This document shows, in pieces, positions 37,456-45,055 of a stretch of DNA of 64,000 bases. How positions within the stretch are numbered: the first letter of the stretch is position 1; the number at the start of each line of letters is the position of its first letter. Below the pieces are notes generated by a model. The model made no database searches. It saw only the letters and a list, made by a program, of their open reading frames with translations, and had not been told where the DNA came from. The stretch spans positions 620,001 to 684,000 of the forward strand of contig NZ_JONU01000007.1 in assembly GCF_000711985.1 (NCBI RefSeq), given 5' to 3'. The DNA is from Rheinheimera texasensis DSM 17496 (lineage in GTDB: Bacteria; Pseudomonadota; Gammaproteobacteria; Enterobacterales; Alteromonadaceae). The translations under genes and the position numbers were made by a program.

Positions 37456-38446
37456 GGCTGTGCTTCAGCAGCAAGCTGAGACCAGCCAAGTCAGGACCCC
37501 GCAGCAGCCATGGCAGCAACGGGGCCTTTGGTATCAGGCGCTGGCGCGGTTTATTGGGCTTACAGAACGCGATTTTTTTTATCTGGGATCAGGCGCAGAC
37601 GCCCCCGGCCAGTGGCAACTGGCACTGTATTCAGACGTCCACGGTCAACAAACCAAAAGCCTCAGTAACTATTACAGCTGTGCCTTAGGACCAACACCGC
37701 CGGCAAATGCAGCACAGTGGCGGCAATGTTTTCAGCAGCTGACGGCACATTTGCCCAAATGCCGGCAACTGCAGCTGGAACCGGTCAACGCCTCAGAGCT
37801 TGCGCTGTTGCGGGCCGCCAGACTTCCGGGCTGGGGCCTGATTGCGTTGCCAATCAGTCAAAACTGGCAGGCATCGACGACAGATTATTGGCCAAAACGC
37901 AGTTCGCAGTTGCGCCATACCATTGCACGAAAAAAGAAAAAACTTGACCAGCTTGGCGCCACGATCAGCATTACTACGCAGATTAATGCATCTTTGCTTC
38001 AGGCTTACTGGCAAGTCTACCAACGCAGTTGGAAGCCTGCCGAACCAACACCGGATTTTATAAATCACTTGCTACAGCAGGGCTCAGATGAAGGTACGCT
38101 GCGCTTGGGCGTCTTGTATATCGCGGAACAGCCGATCGCAGTGCAATGCTGGCTGGTTGCTGACGGCGTTGCTGCTATTTACAAACTGGCACAGGATCAG
38201 CAGTTTGACGCCCTTTCACCCGGCACTGTGCTCACCGCGGCGCTGGCAGATTATGTGATGAATCAGGACCAGGTGCACACTCTGGACTTTCTGACCGGCG
38301 ATGATGACTATAAAGCGCAGTGGATGGACAGCTGCAGCCCGCTGTATCGGGTGACTGCTTTCAGACTGAATAATCCTGTTAGCTTGCTGCATTATGTCGC
38401 GCTGTGTCTCAAAACCCGGCTACAACGGCTTCGGAGCAAACTTTGA
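37442..38446 (+). CDS. GNAT / FemAB-like acetyltransferase (Acetyltransf_6)
   Basis: A 334-residue protein. The first about 120 residues are variable, then SSQLRHTIARKKKKLDQLG and the GNAT-like core (LRLGVLYIAEQPIAVQCWLV, IYKLAQDQQFDALSPGTVL) end in LDFLTGDDDYKAQWMD, the hallmark of the BioF2/CelD-like Acetyltransf_6 fold. Such proteins occur in exopolysaccharide loci and may acylate sugars or amines. It overlaps the ATP-grasp gene by 14 bp and its stop TGA overlaps the next TTG start, forming one translational unit with the hydrolase fusion. Confidence 0.85.
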   Translation: MAKPEAVLQQQAETSQVRTPQQPWQQRGLWYQALARFIGLTERDFFYLGSGADAPGQWQLALYSDVHGQQTKSLSNYYSCALGPTPPANAAQWRQCFQQLTAHLPKCRQLQLEPVNASELALLRAARLPGWGLIALPISQNWQASTTDYWPKRSSQLRHTIARKKKKLDQLGATISITTQINASLLQAYWQVYQRSWKPAEPTPDFINHLLQQGSDEGTLRLGVLYIAEQPIAVQCWLVADGVAAIYKLAQDQQFDALSPGTVLTAALADYVMNQDQVHTLDFLTGDDDYKAQWMDSCSPLYRVTAFRLNNPVSLLHYVALCLKTRLQRLRSKL

Positions 38447-40245
38447 CCCCAAATCAGCAAAGTGCCATGACGTCAAGGTTCACGCTGGATGCCGAATACA
38501 TCCAGGGTGGACAAGGGCTGTGGTTGCTGACGCACTGGCGTGCAGCGAACAACAGTACGGCGCTGTTGATATTGCCGCCTTTTGCGGAGGAAATGAATTG
38601 TTGTCGTCGGGTGTTTGCCACCCTCGCCACCATGCTTGTCACGACAGATACTGCTGCAACCTCCGGTAAAGGCATCGACTGTTTTTTGCCAGATTTTTAC
38701 GGCACCGGCGATAGCGAAGGTGATTTTCATAACATTTCGCTACAACAATGGCGGCAGGATGTGCTGAGCTTTTTGCCACAGCTGGCCGGATATCAGCAGG
38801 TGCATGTGTTGGGTTGCCGCTTTGGCGCGGCGCTCCTACTGGACTGGCTGAGTGACATCAGACAGATCCTGCCATTTGGGCAGGTCATGCTCTGGCAGCC
38901 ACAACTGGATGCCAGGCGCTTCTGGCAACAATTACAGCGTCTGCAACAATTCGGCGAGCCTGGCGGCCAGGCTGACGCGTCGGCTGCAAACACAGCTACC
39001 ATCCCGGCAGAGACTTTGTATGTCGCAGGCTATGAGATCCCGCTGTCGCTGCAGTCAGAAGCTCTGGCACTAAACAGTCAGCTACCGGCCGATGTCAGTC
39101 AGTTGTATTGGTTTGAATCCACGCTGAGCGGACAACTCTCACCGGCCAGTCTCAAACTGCAACAAAATCATCCCGAATTGTTGATGCAGGCTTTGAACGG
39201 TCAACCCTATTGGCTGAGTCAGGAACCGGTTGATAATCAGGCTTTGCTGGATGCAACTGTCGCAGTGCTCAGGGGCTTCGCGGCAAAAAGCAGCCCTACA
39301 AGCAAAGCGAAAAGTGTCACGCCTGCAATCACTCGAAGCATCGCAACAGTCATTACGGCAAATATTACTGCACCCCAAATCATTCCGCTGCAATTGTGTG
39401 GCAAACAAAGCCTGGGCATTTACCTTGCGGCGGCGTCGGATTTGCTGATTGTGATGGTGAACGGCGGCGCGCAGACCAAGGCTGGTAGTCACCGCATGCA
39501 GCAGCAACTGGCGTGGCACTGGCAACAAGCAGGCTTCGCCAGCCTGCGCTTTGATTTTCCGGGTTTTGGCGATGCCGAAGGCTCTGCCGGCGACTTTATC
39601 GACCACGCCCGTTATCTGACGGCGCTACCGGCTGAACTGCAACGCGTGTTTGGCAAACGCCGGCCTGTTGTTTTGTTTGGTTTATGTGATGGCGCAACAG
39701 CGGCTTTATTGGCAAGCCATGTACTGCAGCCTGACGCCTTGTTGTTGCTCAATCCCTGGTGCCGGTTGCAGCAAAACCATGCCCGCACTATGTTGAAGTT
39801 TTATTATTTACAGCGACTTGTTAGCAAAGAGTTCTGGCAAAAACTACTGACAGGCAGGCTCAAGCTCACAACCAGTATTGCTTCACTGCAACGCTTTTTG
39901 CAGGCCAGTGCTGCTGAGCACCATTTCGACCAACAAACAACTGAAAAGCTTGCAGAGCCGGATTCGAAACCGCATGGCTTGCCAGCGCTCAGCCCGGATC
40001 AGGCAGTACTGCAAGCTATTGAGCGTTGGCAGAGCATGTCAGTACCGGTGCATCTTACCCTCAGCAGTGCTGATTTAACCGCGGCTGAGTGTGCTGAACT
40101 ACTCAAACGTGCAGACCTTCAGCACCTCAGAGAGCAAGCTGACTGTCTGGAGATTGCTGGTGCCAATCACACTCTCAGCGGCGAAGGTCATTTGGCTGTG
40201 CTGATGCAGGCATCAGTTAACTTTCTGCGCCGGCTGGCAGCCTGA
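38443..40245 (+). CDS. Fused XrtA-associated hydrolases 2 and 1 (two alpha/beta-hydrolase domains)
   Basis: An about 600-residue protein with two alpha/beta-hydrolase domains joined by a Ser/Thr/Ala linker (about 290-325). The N-terminal domain shows LPPFAEEMN and LPDFYGTGDSEG, the pattern of exosortase A hydrolase 2 (TIGR03101). Its elbow reads GCRFG, with Arg where Ser is usual. The C-terminal domain shows VNGGAQTKAGSHR, LRFDFPGFGDAEGS and elbow GLCDG (about 413-417), the pattern of hydrolase 1 (TIGR03100), with a Cys nucleophile position. These are normally two adjacent genes. Start TTG 38443 (GGAG 6 nt upstream, overlapping the previous TGA) is preferred; GTG 38404 and ATG 38467 are alternatives. 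Confidence 0.85.
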   Translation: MTPNQQSAMTSRFTLDAEYIQGGQGLWLLTHWRAANNSTALLILPPFAEEMNCCRRVFATLATMLVTTDTAATSGKGIDCFLPDFYGTGDSEGDFHNISLQQWRQDVLSFLPQLAGYQQVHVLGCRFGAALLLDWLSDIRQILPFGQVMLWQPQLDARRFWQQLQRLQQFGEPGGQADASAANTATIPAETLYVAGYEIPLSLQSEALALNSQLPADVSQLYWFESTLSGQLSPASLKLQQNHPELLMQALNGQPYWLSQEPVDNQALLDATVAVLRGFAAKSSPTSKAKSVTPAITRSIATVITANITAPQIIPLQLCGKQSLGIYLAAASDLLIVMVNGGAQTKAGSHRMQQQLAWHWQQAGFASLRFDFPGFGDAEGSAGDFIDHARYLTALPAELQRVFGKRRPVVLFGLCDGATAALLASHVLQPDALLLLNPWCRLQQNHARTMLKFYYLQRLVSKEFWQKLLTGRLKLTTSIASLQRFLQASAAEHHFDQQTTEKLAEPDSKPHGLPALSPDQAVLQAIERWQSMSVPVHLTLSSADLTAAECAELLKRADLQHLREQADCLEIAGANHTLSGEGHLAVLMQASVNFLRRLAA

Positions 40246-40302
40246 ATCAGCAGACTGACGCCTGCGCATTCGCCGACAGCCGCAGCTGTGCACGCAGGGC
40301 TG

Positions 40303-41745
40303 TCAGGGGTTCTTAGCAGACTTGTGGCAAAACTCTTCACCGGCAAAAGCGCCTAAGTATGGTTTTTGCACTATGGCGCCACAAAAATCACTGATGTTGC
40401 CATCGGCATTGCGCTGCGCTGCCGGTTGCTCCGGATAGGCTTGCGTCCAGCTGAAATCCATTAAATCCGGTGCAGCAAAAAAGTCTTTGAGCTCATCGCG
40501 GCCGGTGAAAAACCCGCGCGCCACAATCAGGTTGCTATCCAGCTGATGTTGGCCGCCCTCACGGTTATTAACTCGGCCGCTAATCACGTTATTGACAAGC
40601 TTTGCGCTGCTTTGGCTGTAACGCACATCCACACCGACCGTGTTATACACGATATTATTTTCCAGCAGGCTGTCTTTGGCTTTGTTCAGATAAATGCCGA
40701 CATCATTCGGGCAATGCAGAATAATATTGTTACGCATGACACCACCGGTGGTTTCAGTGCCAGTGACACCATCGCGATTGTAAGCCGCGCCAGTACCGCC
40801 GCCGCCAAATGACAAACCAAGGGCATTATGGCGGCCGCCTTTTAAATTGGCTTCACACATCACCAGATTGCGTTCAAACACACCGCCACTGGCATTACCT
40901 TTGATAAAGCCTGCGTAACTGACTTCATCACCAGCGCTTTTCTGGATATCAAAGATAAAGTTGGCGCGCACGACCCAATTGTTCGCGGCGACAATATCAA
41001 CAGGCGTGGCCGGGCCTTTGGTTTTGCGTGGGCTGGTGTTGTAAATCGTGTTATTGACCAGCAGGCCTCGGTCCGGATAATTCCCCTTCAGGCCGTTGAC
41101 CTTGATGGCGGAGTTAAAATCGCGAAAGCTGTTATTGCGGATCAGCACATCGCTGGCTCTGCCGCTGATATGCAGCGCATGTTGACAGCTGTCATGAGTG
41201 TCGCAATTGCCGATAAAACTGATGTTTTCAAACTGCCAGTGCGGAGCCAATAACAACAGCCCCTCGCCTTTGAGCAACAACTGCACCTGATGCATCCGCC
41301 GGCCGGTCAGCCGGATAGGTGCTTCCGCCGTGCCAGCCTGACGCATTTCAAAGGTACGTTCAAAAGCATAGACACCGGGTTCCAGCATAATTTGCTGACC
41401 CGGTTTGGCACTGCTCAGGGCTTTTTTCAGACTATCGGTGTCGGACACAACAACAAGCTCGCCTTGCTGCGCTGGCGTAAAATCCGGATGCGCACCGGCA
41501 CCGTGCCACTTGGTAGGGTTCAGTTCGCGGAAGTAATAGTTTTTTTGCTCAAAACTGCCGAAAAAATCAAACAATGGCGCGACAAAAGCCACACTCGGAT
41601 AATTGACTCTAAGGTCTGCCGCCACTTTTTGACTATACAGCGGCAATGGCAAGCCGAGCCAATAAATACTGCGCGCCCAAATCAGAAAAACTCCAAGAAA
41701 AGCGAGATTAGCAAGAACTCCGCACCAATAAAAATACTTACGCAT
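40303..41745 (-). CDS. Membrane-anchored right-handed beta-helix protein (polysaccharide lyase-like)
   Basis: A 480-residue protein with a single N-terminal TM anchor (about 8-25) and a predicted right-handed parallel beta-helix. It starts at the pectate-lyase/chondroitinase-B-like N-cap IMLEPGVYAFERTFEMRQAG and runs through ladder repeats such as VLIRNNSFRDFNSAI, GVMRNNIILHCPND and SLLENNIVYNTVGVDVR (asparagine ladders). A periplasmic lyase or epimerase acting on the polymer is plausible. No specific PL family is claimed. ATG 41745 has GGAGT 5 nt upstream and is preferred to the start 33 bp further up. It lies 45 bp after the PLP decarboxylase gene. Confidence 0.8.
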   Translation of the reverse strand: MRKYFYWCGVLANLAFLGVFLIWARSIYWLGLPLPLYSQKVAADLRVNYPSVAFVAPLFDFFGSFEQKNYYFRELNPTKWHGAGAHPDFTPAQQGELVVVSDTDSLKKALSSAKPGQQIMLEPGVYAFERTFEMRQAGTAEAPIRLTGRRMHQVQLLLKGEGLLLLAPHWQFENISFIGNCDTHDSCQHALHISGRASDVLIRNNSFRDFNSAIKVNGLKGNYPDRGLLVNNTIYNTSPRKTKGPATPVDIVAANNWVVRANFIFDIQKSAGDEVSYAGFIKGNASGGVFERNLVMCEANLKGGRHNALGLSFGGGGTGAAYNRDGVTGTETTGGVMRNNIILHCPNDVGIYLNKAKDSLLENNIVYNTVGVDVRYSQSSAKLVNNVISGRVNNREGGQHQLDSNLIVARGFFTGRDELKDFFAAPDLMDFSWTQAYPEQPAAQRNADGNISDFCGAIVQKPYLGAFAGEEFCHKSAKNP

Positions 41746-41790
41746 CAAGGACTCCGCTGCAGCCGACCACCAAACCATCTGCCCAGTGTT

Positions 41791-43056
41791 TCATAATAAT
41801 ATTTCAGCCACAGCACCGTGACTTAAAAAACCTTGTGGGCTGGCGCTGGCACCATAAGCCCCCGATTGCAGCACCGCAAACCAATCGCCGATATCAGGCT
41901 CAGGCAGCAACACTTTGTCCGCCAACACATCGAGCGGCGTACACAGTGGCCCCACCACCTGCAGCGGCCCGGCTACCGGCTGATTGAGTTTATTGGCCAG
42001 CAGCACCGGGTAATTACGCCGCACCACCTGACCAAAATTGCCGGAATTAGCCAGATGATGATGCAGACCGCCATTAGTCACGACAAAAGTACTGCCATGC
42101 GATGTTTTGATATCAATGACACGACTCAGATAAACGCCGGCATCAGCCACCAGATAACGCCCCAGTTCCAGCACAATCTCCAGGCCCGCGATGGTCGCGG
42201 CGAACTCATTGAGTAGGCCGTGCATGCCGGCACCGACCGCATCGAGATCTAATGGCTTATCGGCCGGGAAATACGGCACGCCAAAACCACCGCCCAGATT
42301 AAAAAAGCGTAGATCAGGGCATAAAGGCCGCAATTGCGTCAGCAACTGCAGGCTTTGCCGCTGACTTTGCAAAATGGCATCGGCGTGCAGATTCTGTGAG
42401 CCGCAATACAAATGAAAGCCGATGAGCTGCAAGGGGCCTTGCTGAACTTCATCAAGCAGCGCAAATACCTGGCTTTGATCAATGCCAAAAGCTTTCGCAC
42501 CGCCGGCCATTTTCATGCCAGAACCTTTCAGTTCAAATTCCGGATTGATACGAAGCGCAACCTGCGCCGTCGTATTTGCGGTGAGACAAAGCCGCTGCAG
42601 GCGGCGCATTTCAGTAGCTGATTCCAGATGCACCACACAACCGGCGGCAATCGCAGCTGCAAGTTCAGAATCGGTTTTACCAGGGCCGGCAAAACTGATG
42701 TGCGAAGCCGGCATGCCACTTTGTAACGCCAGCAGCAGTTCACGTCGGGACGCCACGTCCATGCCATCAACCAGACTTGCCATTTGCCGCACCACAGGCC
42801 CATACGGATTGGCCTTCACCGCATAATGCAGCTTCACTGTGGCCGGCAGCATATGCCGAAGACGTTGAACTTTGCACTGCAGAGCTTCTCGGTCGTAAGC
42901 GTAAAACACTTCGGCATCGAGCATTGCCGAGATTTGTGCCGGGGTTTTGCCACCAATACAGAGCATGCCATCCACACAGGAAAAAGCACTAAGCGCTGCG
43001 CCCAACTGCGGCTGAGCACTGAGCTGACTGTTGTCTACTTTGTCACTCACCGGCAC
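41791..43056 (-). CDS. PLP-dependent decarboxylase, exosortase A associated (TIGR03099 type)
   Basis: A 421-residue fold-type III PLP enzyme related to diaminopimelate and ornithine decarboxylases. The PLP lysine lies in LHYAVKANPYG, the Gly-rich phosphate site in FNLGGGFGVPYF, the substrate-side Cys in VVGPLCTPLDVL, and the closing motif is LQSGAYGASASP. It should decarboxylate an amino acid to give an amine for the small-molecule module with ligase and carrier protein. It overlaps the ligase gene by 14 bp. Confidence 0.93.
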   Translation of the reverse strand: MPVSDKVDNSQLSAQPQLGAALSAFSCVDGMLCIGGKTPAQISAMLDAEVFYAYDREALQCKVQRLRHMLPATVKLHYAVKANPYGPVVRQMASLVDGMDVASRRELLLALQSGMPASHISFAGPGKTDSELAAAIAAGCVVHLESATEMRRLQRLCLTANTTAQVALRINPEFELKGSGMKMAGGAKAFGIDQSQVFALLDEVQQGPLQLIGFHLYCGSQNLHADAILQSQRQSLQLLTQLRPLCPDLRFFNLGGGFGVPYFPADKPLDLDAVGAGMHGLLNEFAATIAGLEIVLELGRYLVADAGVYLSRVIDIKTSHGSTFVVTNGGLHHHLANSGNFGQVVRRNYPVLLANKLNQPVAGPLQVVGPLCTPLDVLADKVLLPEPDIGDWFAVLQSGAYGASASPQGFLSHGAVAEILL

Positions 43057-44584
43057 TGAAATATTCCTTATAAGTGAGACTTAACTGCTTACGGTCGAGT
43101 TTACCATTGACGGTTTTTGGCAATTGTTCGAGTTGTAATATCGCTTTGGGCTGCATATAAACCGGCAACGCTTGCTTCAGTGCAGCCATAATGGCCGTGC
43201 AGTCTTGTACAACCATAGAGCTGAATAACAACAGCACCGCATTATCTGCGTTGGCAAGCGGCACCGCTATTGCGGCCGCATCTGTCACATTCTGCACTAA
43301 CGCATAAAACTGCTGTTCAATCTCAGTCGGACTGATGCGGATCCCGGAACATTTAAGCATTTCATCTAAACGGCCAATATAAAACAGGTCGCCCTCGGCA
43401 TCACGGCGGACTTGGTCGCCAGACCACACAGCAGCAGGTCTTTGCAGCACCTCAGACGGCAATAAAGGGTCTGGCTTAAAGCGCTCTGCTGTCACATCGG
43501 GTCGGCCCCAGTAGCCAAGACTGACCAGCGGCCCACGGTGCACCAACTCACCGGGTTCATCAACGTCACATTCACTGCCATCAGGCCGTAGCACCCGCAC
43601 ATCAGCAAATGGGATCGCCTGACCGATAGAATCAGGCTTACTTGCCAATTTTTCAGGCGCAAGGTAAGTAGAGCGAAACGCCTCGGTCAGGCCGTACATC
43701 AGGTAAGGACGCGCCTGGCGAAACAGCTGTTGTAAGCGATTTAATAGCACTGTTGGCATAGCGCCGCCGGAGTTCGTCCATAACCGCAGACTGTCAGCAC
43801 TGTTATCCGGCCATTTCGCCTGTGCCAGAGCTGACCACAGCGGCGGAACTGCCGCCAAAACCGTAACCTGGTGCTGACGCACCAGTCGCACCACATCCTG
43901 CGCCAACAAATAATCAGTCAGCACCACTGTCGCACCAACAGCCCAGGCACTTAATAGCTGATTAAGACCATAGTCAAAACTAAATGGCAGCAGTGCCAGC
44001 ACCACATCTTGTTGCTGCAACTGGAGATACTGACTGACTGACATCGCACCTAACAATAAATTCAGCTGCGTCACCACTACGCCTTTGGCAAGGCCTGTAC
44101 TGCCTGAGGTATATAAAATTGCAGCCGGCAAGCTGCTGCATCCGGAGCTATCTTGCAGCTGCTGATTTGTCAGGGGGTTGCCAGCTGTGTCTGGTTCAAA
44201 CCAGGCTGTACCTGTTGGTAACAATAAATCGGACGCCAGTTGCTGACGGCGCACCGGTGACATACTCAACAGTTTCGGCTGGCAGTCATCAACAATATGC
44301 TGCAGCTGCTGCAGCTTCAAGCCCTGATGTACCGGTACGGCGATAGCGCCGAGGCTCCACGTGGCAAAGAGGTCAATCACCAGTTCACGTTGTTTAGGCA
44401 ACAACAATAACAGCCGGTCCCCGGCTGCTAATCCTGCTTTCGCCAGTTGTTGCCGCCGTTGACCTACTTCGGCCAACACTTGCGCAAAGCTCAGGCTGCC
44501 GGTTAAATCTTCCAGCGCCGGATGATCTGGCCAGCGCTTAGCAGCCAGCATCAATAAGCCATGCAGAGAATCCGTTTGCACCAT
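43043..44584 (-). CDS. Acyl-CoA/AMP ligase, exosortase A associated (TIGR03098 type)
   Basis: A 513-residue adenylate-forming enzyme. The AMP loop ILYTSGSTGLAKGVV, MYGLTEAFRST, the YIGRLDEMLKCSGIRISPTE hinge and the C-terminal catalytic Lys in KTVNGKLDRKQL are all present. It would adenylate an acid and load it on the acyl carrier protein encoded divergently 143 bp away. ATG 44584 gives the family length; a TTG at 44617 is an alternative. It forms a two-gene unit with the decarboxylase, then the beta-helix gene. Confidence 0.93.
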   Translation of the reverse strand: MVQTDSLHGLLMLAAKRWPDHPALEDLTGSLSFAQVLAEVGQRRQQLAKAGLAAGDRLLLLLPKQRELVIDLFATWSLGAIAVPVHQGLKLQQLQHIVDDCQPKLLSMSPVRRQQLASDLLLPTGTAWFEPDTAGNPLTNQQLQDSSGCSSLPAAILYTSGSTGLAKGVVVTQLNLLLGAMSVSQYLQLQQQDVVLALLPFSFDYGLNQLLSAWAVGATVVLTDYLLAQDVVRLVRQHQVTVLAAVPPLWSALAQAKWPDNSADSLRLWTNSGGAMPTVLLNRLQQLFRQARPYLMYGLTEAFRSTYLAPEKLASKPDSIGQAIPFADVRVLRPDGSECDVDEPGELVHRGPLVSLGYWGRPDVTAERFKPDPLLPSEVLQRPAAVWSGDQVRRDAEGDLFYIGRLDEMLKCSGIRISPTEIEQQFYALVQNVTDAAAIAVPLANADNAVLLLFSSMVVQDCTAIMAALKQALPVYMQPKAILQLEQLPKTVNGKLDRKQLSLTYKEYFSAGE

Positions 44585-44651
44585 GCCAAGTCCAGTTAGT
44601 TCACCACTCCGGAACAAGCCATTTCACTGATTAATGGCAAGATTTTTCCGG

Positions 44652-44669
44652 CGGCAAAACACTTTGCCG
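44652..44669. promoter_or_regulatory. Inverted repeat in the ligase/ACP divergent gap
   Basis: CGGCAAA ACAC TTTGCCG is a perfect inverted repeat with 7-bp arms and a 4-bp centre, midway between the divergent ligase and carrier-protein genes. It is placed like an operator controlling both. No T-run follows, so it is not a terminator. Confidence 0.4.
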
Positions 44670-44727
44670 TTAAATAATCTGTGGTAGAGTACATTGAGCA
44701 AATATCTGATGTCCATTGGAGTTGACA

Positions 44728-44982
44728 ATGAGGGACCAACAAACTCAGACCTGGCAGATGCTGGAACAAATTCTGCGCAGCGTCCTGGGGCCACACCAGC
44801 AAATCACCCCACAAACGCCATTGCTCGGGGCCATCCCTGAATTCGATTCCAGCAGTATTATGACCATTCTGACCTTGCTGGAAGACCAGTTTGACATCGT
44901 GTTTGACGATGCCGAACTCAGCGCTGAGCTATTCAGCAGCACAGCTTCGCTGTACCAATTTTTACTGGAAAAATTAAATTAA
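44728..44982 (+). CDS. Acyl carrier protein of the XrtA system
   Basis: An 84-residue acidic helical protein with the phosphopantetheine site in PEFDSSSI (the serine after Asp is the attachment point) and the usual four-helix pattern. With the divergent ligase and decarboxylase it forms the carrier-based branch of the locus. ATG 44728 has GGAG 6 nt upstream; the in-frame TTG at 44716 is not needed. The next gene, prsT, follows after 73 bp. Confidence 0.9.
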   Translation: MRDQQTQTWQMLEQILRSVLGPHQQITPQTPLLGAIPEFDSSSIMTILTLLEDQFDIVFDDAELSAELFSSTASLYQFLLEKLN

Positions 44983-45055
44983 GCTTCGCCAATCTGACAA
45001 TTAACAACACGACCGGCATCTAAGTTCGGCCATCGCTGTATAAAGGATTAAACAA

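Noticed and set aside
40275-40304. GACAGCC/GGCTGTC inverted repeat between convergent genes
   Set aside because: The 16-nt loop, no T-run and overlap with the stop codon of the beta-helix gene make a terminator unlikely.
44634-44648. Sigma-54-like site TGGCAAGATTTTTCC upstream of the acyl carrier protein
   Set aside because: The -24 half is good but the -12 half reads TTCC, lacking the required GC.
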